Origin: Verrucomicrobiaceae bacterium
GTDB lineage: Bacteria > Verrucomicrobiota > Verrucomicrobiia > Verrucomicrobiales > Verrucomicrobiaceae
DNA: 64,000 nt
Direction: 5' to 3'
Assembly: GCA_016713035.1 (NCBI GenBank)
Contig: JADJPW010000007.1
Location: 1 to 64,000 of the forward strand
The notes beneath the pieces are model-generated. The model saw only the letters and a list, made by a program, of their open reading frames with translations. It was not told the origin of the DNA and searched no databases. Made by a program: the position numbers and the translations under genes. Shown in pieces: positions 45,427 to 54,600 of the stretch; position 1 is the first letter of the stretch, and the number at the start of each line of letters is the position of its first letter.

Positions 45427-45486
45427 ATGGCAGCACTTTCTCTGGATCTCCGGCAACGCATCATCAGCACCCGACATCATGCTCGT
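45427..45486 (+). pseudogene. Possible remnant of an IS630-type transposase N-terminus
   Basis: The first codons (MAALSLDLRQRIIS) look like the start of IS630-family transposases, which typically begin M..SLDLR.R and continue into a helix-turn-helix. Here the similarity stops after about 15 residues and the frame then runs antisense into the DUF1553 gene. No transposase core or terminal repeats are seen. If real, it is a small leftover of an insertion. Confidence 0.35.
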
Positions 45487-45530
45487 GGATATGGGGCTGA
45501 CTTGGATCTGATCTGTTGCCTATGGTGCGG

Positions 45531-47912
45531 TTATCGGAGGGTGACGAAGTCGTTGTGGTTGAGGAGGGCTTGGATGAAGTGGGCGTGGTTGTTGTGGAGG
45601 TGCTGGAGGGCGGTTTGGCTGATGCGCTGCTCTTTGTCTGTGGGGGGACGGTTGAGGATGCTGAGGAAGGCGTGGTGGATGAAGTCGGTGGGGGGGAGTT
45701 TGCCGAGCTGGGCGGCGAGGGTGTCGGCGGTTTTGCGGCTGAGCTGGCTGTTGGTGAGGGCGAGGGCTTGCTGGGGGACGACGCTTTCGTTGCGGCGGTA
45801 GCATTCGAGGACGTTGGCGTTGTCGAAGGCTCCGAGGAAGCGGTGCTCGGTGTCGGGTGTCTGGATGAAGTAGATGCTGCGGCGGGGGATGGTTTCGGAT
45901 TTGCCGGGATCGAGGCTGGGGCCGCCGAGGGTGAGATCGAGCTGGCCGCTGAGGTGGAGGAGGGCGTCGCGGACGGATTGGGATTCGAGCCGGCGGGGAT
46001 TCATGCGCCAGAGGTGGGTGTTGTCGGGGTCGGCGGCGAGGGTGGCAGGGTCAGCGGCGGCGTTGCTGGAGCTGCGGCGGTAGAGGTCACTGAGGACGAT
46101 TTGTTTGATGAGCCATTTGAGGCTCCAGCCGTTGTCCATGAAGCCAGCGGCGAGGGTGTCTAAGATGTCTTGCTGGGCGGGTGCGGGGGCACGGAGGCCG
46201 AAGTCGCTGACGTCGGGGACGAAACTACTGCCGGTGAGGCGTGTCCAGACGTGGTTGACGAGGACGCGTGCGGTGAGGGGATGGCGTTTGTCGGTGATCC
46301 AGCGGGCGAGGGCGAGTCTGCGGCCGGTGCTGGTGGTGGGGTAGGTCTGGATGGTGGCGTTGGTTTTTTCATCGGGGCCTTCTTGGGCCTTCAGAGTGAT
46401 GGGGAGCGGTGTGTAGGAGCTGCCAGGGGCGGTGAATTGCTTTTGGGCGGCGGTGAGGGCGGTCTGGGCGGCTTGGTGCTTTTTGGGGTCTTTTTTGGGA
46501 TCGAGCTGGGTGAGCTGAATTTGGGCTTTTTCGAGGTTGTAGGCGGCTTGGGCGATGGCGGCGGCTTGGGCGTATTTGGGGTCTTTTTCGGCTGCGGCGA
46601 TGGATTGGATGAGATGGGCGTGGAGTTGCCCGAGGCGGCCTTTTTCGGCCAAAGTGGCCTGGAGTTGGTCTGGGAGGACAAAGGAGAGCGTGGAGGGCTG
46701 GGCGGCGGCTTGGGGGAGGGTGATGGTTTGAGGCTGGAAGCTGGCAAAGGCGAGTACGGCGGGTATTCCGGGGGTGATGGGGCGGGTTTTGTCCTCGTTT
46801 TTGTCATCGCCACGGATGTGGCGGTAGGTGGGGCGGGTGAGGTGGAGGTCGAAGACGCGGGGGAGGCCGTTTTTTTCGAGATCGGTGCTGCCTGGCTGGG
46901 GATCGAGCCGGACGTGGAGGGGCTCGAAGATGGAGCGGAGGCGGTAGTAGTCGGCGTGCTCGATGGGGTCGTATTTGTGGTCGTGGCATTTGACGCACTG
47001 CATGGTGAGTCCGAGGAGGGAGCGGGAGGTGTGCTCGATGGTTTCATCGAGCCAGGTGGTGCGGTTGAAGAGGTAGTAGCTGCGGGCGAGGTAGCCGGTG
47101 GCGCGGAGGTTTGCGCGGTCTTCAGGGGCGAGCTCGTCGGCGGCGAGTTGCTGGAGGATGATGTGGTCATAGCCTTTGTCGGCATTGAGGCTTTCGATGA
47201 TCCAGTCACGCCAGTGCCAGAGGTGTTTTTGGCTGTGGCGGAGCTGATCGCCGAGGCCGTACCAGTCGCAGTAACGCCAGATGTCCATGAAGTGGCGTGC
47301 CCAGCGCTCTCCGTATTGGGGAGAGGCGAGGAGGCGGTCGGTGATTTGTTCGGCGGATGTGTTTGCGGGGTCAGTGAGGGCGGCGGGATCGGGCGGGAGG
47401 CCGGTGAGATCGAGGTAGAGGCGGCGGAGGTAGATGGAGTGCGGAGCTGGGAGCTGGGGCTGGAGTTTGCGAGCGCGGAGGTGGGCGGTGTGGAGTGCGT
47501 CGATGGTTTTTCCGCTGTTTTTGATGGGCTGGTAGGCCCAGTGGGCGCGGGGGTCTGCCTCGGGCTGCTCTCCAGGGATGCCGGGGGCTCCGGCGCTGAT
47601 CCATGCACGGAGGAGGGCGACTTGGGCGGGGGTGAGGGCGGAGCCTTCGCCCTCTGGCGGCATGCGCTCGTCGAGGTCGGTGGTGAGGACGCGGTCGAGG
47701 AGGTGCTGGGTGGCATCACCGCTGTCGCCGCCGGTTTTTAAAGTGGTGACGGTGTCGAGTCGGAGGCCGCCTTTTTGCTTGAGGGCTCCGTGGCAGGCGT
47801 AGCAGCGCTCACGGAGGAGGGGCTTGATGTCCTTTAAATAATCGACCGCCTTCACCGTGGTGGCGGAGGCGGTCGTGAGGAGGACGATCAGGATAGTGGC
47901 GTGGGTGGGCAC
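45531..47912 (-). CDS. PSD1 planctomycete cytochrome c / DUF1549 / DUF1553 protein
   Basis: The 793-residue protein has an N-terminal signal region, then a cytochrome c-like domain with heme motif CYACH and the DERMPPEGEGSALTPAQVALLRAWI segment. DUF1549 follows (YLRRLYLDLTGLPPDPAALTD, SPQYGERWARHFMDIWRY, CVKCHDHKYDPIEHADYY), then an Ala/Lys/Gln-rich helical stretch, then DUF1553 (RRLALARWITDKRHPLTARVLVNHVW, MNPRRLESQSVRDALL). Such proteins are abundant in Planctomycetes and Verrucomicrobia and often sit beside DUF1501 genes; no DUF1501 gene is nearby. The function is not established; a role in periplasmic redox steps of glycan breakdown is suggested for the family. Confidence 0.92.
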   Translation of the reverse strand: MPTHATILIVLLTTASATTVKAVDYLKDIKPLLRERCYACHGALKQKGGLRLDTVTTLKTGGDSGDATQHLLDRVLTTDLDERMPPEGEGSALTPAQVALLRAWISAGAPGIPGEQPEADPRAHWAYQPIKNSGKTIDALHTAHLRARKLQPQLPAPHSIYLRRLYLDLTGLPPDPAALTDPANTSAEQITDRLLASPQYGERWARHFMDIWRYCDWYGLGDQLRHSQKHLWHWRDWIIESLNADKGYDHIILQQLAADELAPEDRANLRATGYLARSYYLFNRTTWLDETIEHTSRSLLGLTMQCVKCHDHKYDPIEHADYYRLRSIFEPLHVRLDPQPGSTDLEKNGLPRVFDLHLTRPTYRHIRGDDKNEDKTRPITPGIPAVLAFASFQPQTITLPQAAAQPSTLSFVLPDQLQATLAEKGRLGQLHAHLIQSIAAAEKDPKYAQAAAIAQAAYNLEKAQIQLTQLDPKKDPKKHQAAQTALTAAQKQFTAPGSSYTPLPITLKAQEGPDEKTNATIQTYPTTSTGRRLALARWITDKRHPLTARVLVNHVWTRLTGSSFVPDVSDFGLRAPAPAQQDILDTLAAGFMDNGWSLKWLIKQIVLSDLYRRSSSNAAADPATLAADPDNTHLWRMNPRRLESQSVRDALLHLSGQLDLTLGGPSLDPGKSETIPRRSIYFIQTPDTEHRFLGAFDNANVLECYRRNESVVPQQALALTNSQLSRKTADTLAAQLGKLPPTDFIHHAFLSILNRPPTDKEQRISQTALQHLHNNHAHFIQALLNHNDFVTLR

Positions 47913-47927
47913 GCAGCTATATACGGC

Positions 47928-48704
47928 TTATTCAGCCTTCTTTTTGGCAGCGGCCTTGCCTTTGCCTTTTGCTTTGCCTGCCCCGGCTTTGGGGGCGGCG
48001 GCTTTGGGGGCGGCGGCTTTGGGGGCGGCGGCTGGGGCGACTTTTTCGCCGGGCTTGGGGAGGGTGGCTTTGATGGATTCCCAGGCGGGGTTGAGGGCAG
48101 CCGAGCGGAGGGTGAAGTTTCGGAAATCGACGGACTGGCCACCGACGGTGAAGCCGGGTGCGGATTTGGCGGTTTTGAAGAGCTCGCTGCTGCCCCAAGC
48201 GGCGTGGTCATCGACTTTGCCGAACATGGTGTCGCCGACCATGTCGAGGCGGACTTTGTGCCAGGTGCCAGGAGCGAGATCGGCGGGGAAGCGTGCGAAG
48301 ACGATGGCTTTATCGGGGCCTTCGTGGTCATTGTCGTCACGCTGGATGGTGATGGACTTGGGGGTGATCATGATGCGTGCCATGTGGTCCTTGACGGCAT
48401 TGATGCTGAGGCTGGTGGAGCGTGCGCCTTCGAATTTGAACTCGTATTCGATGGTGAAGTCCTGGAGCTTGTTGGGCAGGCGTGAGACGGCACCGTGCTT
48501 GTCCTCGACGAGCTCGGAGCCGCGGGTGACGCCGTCTTTGAGCTCCCATTTGCCTTTGGCAGCCTTCCACGGGGCGGCGGGGGCAGCGTCGAGCTTGGAT
48601 TCGTAGATGACGGCTCCAGGGATGGCGAGCAGTGGGGTGTCTTCTGCACGGAGCACGGGGAGTGCGGTGGAGAGCGTGAGCAAGAGGAGGGTGATGTTTT
48701 TCAT
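47928..48704 (-). CDS. Secreted beta-sandwich protein (DUF1080/LamG-like) with Ala/Lys-rich C-terminal tail
   Basis: The 258-residue protein starts with a signal peptide (MKNITLLLLTLSTALPVLRAED). A concanavalin-like beta-sandwich follows, with AKGKWELKDGVTRGSEL, LQDFTIEYEFKFEGARSTSLSIN and PGTWHKVRLDMVGDTMFGKVDD, as in DUF1080-type proteins. The last 35 or so residues are AAPKAAAPKA repeats followed by a run of Lys, Gly and Ala, resembling histone H1-like or wall-binding tails. It lies directly upstream of the DUF1549/1553 gene with a 15-bp gap and probably shares its transcript. The repeated tail DNA (47990-48030) is a short GC-rich tandem repeat. Confidence 0.78.
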   Translation of the reverse strand: MKNITLLLLTLSTALPVLRAEDTPLLAIPGAVIYESKLDAAPAAPWKAAKGKWELKDGVTRGSELVEDKHGAVSRLPNKLQDFTIEYEFKFEGARSTSLSINAVKDHMARIMITPKSITIQRDDNDHEGPDKAIVFARFPADLAPGTWHKVRLDMVGDTMFGKVDDHAAWGSSELFKTAKSAPGFTVGGQSVDFRNFTLRSAALNPAWESIKATLPKPGEKVAPAAAPKAAAPKAAAPKAGAGKAKGKGKAAAKKKAE

Positions 48705-48751
48705 GAGGTGCTGGGAACGATGGCAGCGTGGTCTTTTTGCAGGCGTTGGGC

Positions 48752-50347
48752 TTATTTCCAGGCCATGCAGCGGGAGGGGTGCTCGTCGATGAGGTTTGGC
48801 CGCACGCCGGTGAGGCGGTCGTGGTAGAACTGGATGCCGACGTAGAAGTAGATGGGCAAAATGGCGGCCTGATCGCGGATGAGGAGCTGCTCGGCCTGCT
48901 GGAAGTGGGCGTTGCGCTGGGTGGGGTCGCCTTCGCGGGCGGCGGCGGCGAGGAGGGCGTCGTAGGTGGGATTTTTCCAGCCGCTGTGGTTGTTGCCGCT
49001 GCTGGAGTGAAACATGTCCAGGAAGGTGGAGGGATCATTGTAGTCGCCGACCCAACTGCTGCGGCAGAGGTGGTAATCGAGGTCTCGCATGCTGTTGAGC
49101 CAGATTTTTTGCTCCTGCTTTTTGAGGCTGATTTGGACGCCGAGGTGCTTTGCCCACATGGACTGGAGTTCGATGGCGAGGCTGCGCTCGATTGGGATGG
49201 GGATGTAGAGGTATTCGACGAGGGGGAAGCCTCTGCCGCCAGGAAAGCCGGCATCGGCGAGGAGCTGGCGGGCGCGGGCTATATCCAGATCGAGGCCGGG
49301 CGGGGGCTGGTAATTCTGCCCGGCACCGGGTGGCGTGAGGCTGCTGGCGGGTGCCTCGCCGAGCTTGGTGATGTTTTCGACGATGCGGCGCTTGTCCACC
49401 GCGAGGGCGAAGGCCTGACGGACGCGTGGATCGGTGAAGGGCGGGCGTGTGGTATTCATGCGGACGAACCAGGTGCCGAGGAAGGTGCCCGTGTGGAACC
49501 AGGGCCGTTTTTTGAGCTCATCCGCGAGGGAGGGCGGCATCATGCCTTTATCCATGAGGAGGTCACACTGGCCGGTGAGGAAGAAATTGAGGGCGGTGTT
49601 GGCGTCTTGGATGGGCTTGACCTCGATGGTGGTCATTTTGACGTGGGCGGCATCCCAGTAAGCGGGGTTCTTGCGAAGGCGGATGTGGTCGTCGATCCGC
49701 CAGTCATCGAGCAGGTAGGCTCCATTGCCGATGAGGTGGGTGGGCTTGATCCAGGCGCTGCCGTGGCGCTGGATCACATCCTGCCGCACGGGGACAAAGG
49801 TGGGGAAGGCACAGAGGTCGATGAAGTAGGGCGCCGGATTCTCCAGCTCGACGTGGAGGGTCTCTTCATCCACGGCACGGACTCCGACGCAGTCTGGGGC
49901 AGGCTTTTTGCCCTCGGTGTAGTCTTTGGCACCCCGGATGACGTGATGTAGAGCGGCGTAGTCCGCACCGGTCTCTGGACGCAACACGCGGAGCCAGGAG
50001 GTGACAAAATCCTGCGCAGTGATGGGCCTGCCATCTGTCCAGGTGATGCCCCGGCGCAGGTGGAAGGTGTAAGTCTTTCGGTCCGGGGAAATATCCCAGC
50101 GGTGGGCCATGCCGGGCTCTGGCTGGCCAGCAGCGTCTAGGCGGCAGAGGCCCTCAAAGAGTGCCGAGGCGAGGCGCATGCTGACCTGATCCGAAACGAG
50201 CGCGGGGTCGATGGTCTCTGGCTCAGCACTCTGCACGAAGACCAAGTCCGCCCGCTGCCGCTGGGGCCCACAGGCGACCAAAAGGAGGCTCAGGAGGGAG
50301 ACGATGAGCGGCTGATAAACTGTAAATCTGGAGGCTGGTGAGATCAC
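48752..50347 (-). CDS. Peptide ABC transporter substrate-binding lipoprotein (OppA-like, SBP family 5)
   Basis: From a GTG at 50347 the protein of about 531 residues begins with a lipoprotein signal (LIVSLLSLLLVACGPQ, lipobox LVAC). The SBP_bac_5 fold follows: SAEPETIDPALVSDQVSMRLASALFEGL, HLRRGITWTDGRPITAQDFVTSW, GNGAYLLDDWRIDDHIRLRKNPAYWD and DPRVRQAFALAVDKRRIVENI. It would bind oligopeptides in the periplasm for an ABC importer. No permease or ATPase genes follow, so they must lie elsewhere. The open frame continues to 50464 but those residues do not look like part of a lipoprotein leader. Confidence 0.88.
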   Translation of the reverse strand: MISPASRFTVYQPLIVSLLSLLLVACGPQRQRADLVFVQSAEPETIDPALVSDQVSMRLASALFEGLCRLDAAGQPEPGMAHRWDISPDRKTYTFHLRRGITWTDGRPITAQDFVTSWLRVLRPETGADYAALHHVIRGAKDYTEGKKPAPDCVGVRAVDEETLHVELENPAPYFIDLCAFPTFVPVRQDVIQRHGSAWIKPTHLIGNGAYLLDDWRIDDHIRLRKNPAYWDAAHVKMTTIEVKPIQDANTALNFFLTGQCDLLMDKGMMPPSLADELKKRPWFHTGTFLGTWFVRMNTTRPPFTDPRVRQAFALAVDKRRIVENITKLGEAPASSLTPPGAGQNYQPPPGLDLDIARARQLLADAGFPGGRGFPLVEYLYIPIPIERSLAIELQSMWAKHLGVQISLKKQEQKIWLNSMRDLDYHLCRSSWVGDYNDPSTFLDMFHSSSGNNHSGWKNPTYDALLAAAAREGDPTQRNAHFQQAEQLLIRDQAAILPIYFYVGIQFYHDRLTGVRPNLIDEHPSRCMAWK

Positions 50348-50464
50348 ATGAGGAAGGTGCAAATGCACTGTAATCTCACAGCATACCTGCTGGCCAGGAA
50401 ATTGGCAGGAGGCCTCACTTGGAGCCTGCCACAAGGGCGAGAGGGGGCTCAGTGACCGGGGCAA

Positions 50465-50817
50465 GGGAAGGGGAACGCTCGGCTAAATGGAGAGCTCAAA
50501 TAGGCTGAGGGCGGTTTCAAAGAGTAGAAAAGGACTCAAATGGAAGGGGCGGCGGCTTACCATGATCGCCATTACAGCTCAATTTTTAAATTTTAATAGG
50601 TTAAAACATGTTTATCAATATAACTGTAATTATCAGGACAAAGTTGTTGCAATGATCTCCGATAAAAATACAATGGTTTCATATTAATTATAATATTCAT
50701 GCTAAAAACTGACAAAAAGCCCAGCTCGCCCTCCCTTGGTGGCCTGCCTTTATGTTTTTACACCTTCACTAATGACAAATTGAAGACAATTCGCTGACAC
50801 GTCGATTTTCACTGAAA
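50465..50817. promoter_or_regulatory. AT-rich divergent intergenic region
   Basis: This 353-bp gap separates the OppA-like gene (minus) from the PEP-CTERM gene (plus). From about 50570 to 50830 it is strikingly AT-rich compared with the GC-rich surroundings, with runs such as TTTTTAAATTTTAATAGG. It probably holds promoters for one or both sides. No gene or clear hairpin was recognised; the short open frame at 50487-50687 has no family features. Confidence 0.5.
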
Positions 50818-51663
50818 ATGGACTTAAATACAAAATTTATAAAAATGCCCAGCTCTGTTCGAGGAGCTACGGAAGGTGCTGAATCAGCCACCTGGCCGGG
50901 CATTATGCGTGCAGGAGGTTTGTGGGAGGGATGCAGTGCCTGGCGTTGCCATGCCATGGCGGCGGTAATGGGAATTTTTTGTCTCTATGAGAGCGGGGCG
51001 TCAGCCAGTACGATTTATTGGTGCTCGATAACCAATGACACACTGCTGGACAGTTATGCGAACCCATTGGATGCCGGATTCACCTTTGAGCTGGGGGCTT
51101 TTGACCCTGCCTTTGTTCCGACAGCGGAGAACATGAGTTCGTGGCAAGCGAACTGGAAGGTGTTTGACCGCGCATACACTGGTCGCGGCTGGAATGTCGC
51201 CGACCAGTTTTTGGAAGGCATAGTGAATCATCAGTCGAATTCGACATCGTCCTATTCGGGATCGAACCCCACACACTTTTTCCCAGAGGGGACGCAGGCC
51301 TATCTGTGGGTGTTTAATACGATGACGCTGGATTCCAATACAGAGTGGGCGCTACTGACGGACACAGATACGGCATCAAACATCCTCAACGATTGGATTT
51401 TCCCTGACCCATCGCTCCAGACGGAAGATGACCTATTCGACTGGCAGACACGCGATCTGGACACAGTGATTTTTGGGGCTGTGAACGGCGTCCAGGGAGC
51501 GGGAATCGCGCATGTGCTGCCGGGTGGAGCCTTTACGATCCAGACACATCAAGTGCCTGAGCCATCAGGGCTAGTGCTGGTGGTGGTGGGATTCCTAGCA
51601 ATGAGGCGCGGGCGTACAGAACAAAGGCAACTGAAACCAAAAAATCTGAATCGCACTTTGTGA
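50818..51663 (+). CDS. PEP-CTERM sorting domain protein
   Basis: The protein (up to 281 residues) ends with the exosortase sorting signal VPEPSGLVLVVVGFLAMRRGR: a VPEP motif, a hydrophobic segment and an arginine cluster, followed here by a 15-residue polar tail longer than usual. The middle is a secreted, Thr/Asp/Trp-rich domain of unknown fold. A signal-like segment MAAVMGIFCLYESGASAS lies near residue 47, so the true start may be well downstream of 50818 (for example ATG 50905). It is the likely substrate of the exosortase at 17301-18263. Its stop overlaps the GTG of the giant gene by 4 bp, indicating coupled translation. Confidence 0.82.
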   Translation: MDLNTKFIKMPSSVRGATEGAESATWPGIMRAGGLWEGCSAWRCHAMAAVMGIFCLYESGASASTIYWCSITNDTLLDSYANPLDAGFTFELGAFDPAFVPTAENMSSWQANWKVFDRAYTGRGWNVADQFLEGIVNHQSNSTSSYSGSNPTHFFPEGTQAYLWVFNTMTLDSNTEWALLTDTDTASNILNDWIFPDPSLQTEDDLFDWQTRDLDTVIFGAVNGVQGAGIAHVLPGGAFTIQTHQVPEPSGLVLVVVGFLAMRRGRTEQRQLKPKNLNRTL

Positions 51664-54600
51664 ACGCACTAAAACCAAAGCATCTACAAACGACGAGGGT
51701 AGCTTCAGAGCTTTCCAAAAGTCGCCGTTTGTACTGGGTCGTGCAGAGTTGCCTATTGATGCTGGCGACGAGCCTTTTTGCACAAGCCACACGAGATTAC
51801 GGTGACTACAACGGATTCGGTGAGGCAAGTAATCCGGTCAATAGCATCCTTTGGATCGGTGGATCCTCGGCAGGCCCCGTAGCAGATGCAGAGGCGGCAA
51901 ATCCAGCCAATGGGACTGCAACCGGAGATGATGCGGTAGGTGATGATGAAACCATCGTCGGCCCGGCCTTTGATGCGGGAAGTCCGCGCGATGTCTCGAT
52001 TTACATCGGCGGCACGGCAAGCTCTTGGCTGAATGCAAGAACTCGCGGCTATATGTGGGTCGATTGGAATGGTAATGGAACCATCGAAACGACGAACAAT
52101 GAGCGGTCTGCATTGATCTCCGTAACTTCCACCGGGCAGAGGTTCGTTTCGATGCCGAGCTCTGCCTCTGCTACACCAGGCACCTACTACATGCGTATCC
52201 GAGTGCAGGAAGATATTGCGCCCACTCTCACAAATACCACAGCGCTTACGAACCGAGGCGAAGTGGAGGATATCCCGGTGACGGTCAATTGCCCGACCTT
52301 GACGATATCCCCAACGACACTGCCAAACGCAGTTTCTAAAGAAACATATAGGGCATCCCTTTCTGTGTCTGGAGCGGGATACGCACAAACAATGTACTGG
52401 GAAGTAATCGCCGGGGTATTGCCTGATGGGTTAAGCTTAGACCCAAGTTCGGGCGAAATATACGGCGACGTCGCAGTGGATACTGGGACCTTTCCATTTA
52501 CCGTAGGTGCGACTGACCAATACGGTTGTAACCAACGGGCAGATTTAAGTATCACGATCGGAGCGACTTCTTTGTTATCCATCGGGAGCATGGTTTTCCA
52601 CGATGAAAACAACGATGGACGCCGTGACGTGAATGAAATCGGTATTCCGGGCGTGACTCTCGAACTGTGGGATATCGGACCAGATGGCAAGGTATTCACG
52701 GGCGATGATGTGGCGGTGACATCTGGGAGTGCGAGCGATATCGATACGGCGTCCGGCTCCCGAGTTGCAGGGGCAAATGGGTTCATAAAATCTGGTTTCT
52801 CGACCCTGACAGCTACCACGGACTGGTACGGGCAGTACCAATTCACAGAAATCAATCCAGGCACATATTATCTAAAAGTCATTGGCAAGGATCGAGATGC
52901 ATTTGCAAGCAACTTTGCAGGTAGTAGTTACAGTTTAAACTTAGATTACCCGTTAGCCAGCAGTGTCTGGTATAGTGATGACGACGGTGTTGATGATGAT
53001 AATAATGGTGCTCAAACATCGAGTGGTTTCGCGGGAGCTTTTGATATGGTGGCAGGTGTAAGGGGAGACGCCATTTATACCATGCCATTCACGTTGCTCG
53101 CAGGCACAGAGCCTGGGCCGAGTGGAGGAGCAGATGATGAATACTCTATCGATATCGGACTCCGTCCATGCCCGGTGATCACCTTTCCTGGAATCACGGT
53201 GCCATCTGCCACATCGGGGGTAGCCTACAGCTATACGTTTACAGCGTCCGGTGGGGTAGCAGCCTACACCTACTCGCTTATCTCGGGGGCATTCCCCGCA
53301 GGCCTGACTCTGAGTGGGGATACGCTTTCTGGCACCACCTCGTCACTCGGTACTTATACATTTACGATCAAAGCGACGGATGCATTGGGTTGCGAGGGGA
53401 TCGCGACAATGACGATGTCCGTGTGTGCATCAGCGATCACGATCACGAGTGGTAGTCCCCTTCCGCCGGGGACGCAGGGGGTGATTTATTCCACCACACT
53501 CAATGCATCAGGCGGAACCGCTCCCTACAACAACTGGAGAGTCTATTCAGGTCTGTTGCCCAGCGGATTGACGATCAATGCGTCCACGGGGGTGATTAGT
53601 GGTACGCCTTCGGTGAATGGAACTTTTAATTTCGGTATCGCCGTCGATGATACTGGTTCCTTGGGGAGTGCGGTTGCACTGAACAATGCTTCCTTTGAAA
53701 GTCAGGCTTGGAATGGCATCCCATTTGTTCCGCAGTCGTCCGTCACTGGATGGACATTCGGTAACCCAACGCTGGCAGGTACGAGCACCAATTCACAATT
53801 CTTCGGAATCCATAACAACGTGACTCAGTATGGGAACACGAGCCAAGGAGTGCAGTATGTTGCCTCACCATTTGTGCCGAGCTGGCTATCGCAGACAGTC
53901 ACTGGATTCACCGTGGGCCGGCCATACAATCTGCGCTTTCGTTATGCGTTGAGAGATGCGTTCTCTGACCCTCCACCACCCAGTCCGCCACCGCCCTTTA
54001 CGGGAGACCCTGTCAGTGTCGCGGGCTATAACTCTTCTGGACTGGCCCCAGTGTTTAGTACGATCCGGTACACGACACCGCCGCCAGTTGCGCAGAATTT
54101 TGATACCTGGACCACTCTGGACGTGCCTTTTGTACCTGCGCAGTCAGGTATGGTATTCTCATTCGACATGGAGGGTGGTGCTGTCGATGCGATCGAAATC
54201 ACGCCAGCCGGTTCTCCGGCCTGCACAGGGATGAAGTTTTTCACCCTGACGATCGCCCCACCAGCTTCCACCACTGATTTTGGCGATGTGACTGGGACGG
54301 GATTTACACCGATACCGAGCACCAATATCCTCGCTAACCTACAACTAGGAACGGTGGCCCCAGATTCAGAAGCATCCCAGGCCGGTAACGCCACTGCAAA
54401 TTTGGATGACAATACTGGGGACGACGAAGACGGCATCGTCACAGTCAATCTCGTTCAGTCCATAGCCGGCTCTGTGACACTCAGTGTGCTAAACAACACT
54501 GGCAGCGCGAAGTACCTGTATGGGTGGGTAGATTTAAATGGAAACGGGGCGCTCGACGCCGGAGAAGCCGCCACCAACAACGGCCTTTCCGTCTCCACCT

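Noticed and set aside
45516..46163. Plus-strand open frame of 215 codons rich in Val, Gly and Glu
   Set aside because: Antisense shadow of the same DUF1553 gene; no family features.
46170..47741. Long plus-strand open frame of 523 codons opposite the DUF1549/DUF1553 gene
   Set aside because: It is antisense to a gene with clear heme, DUF1549 and DUF1553 motifs; the Gly/Val/Glu-rich translation is a GC-codon artefact.
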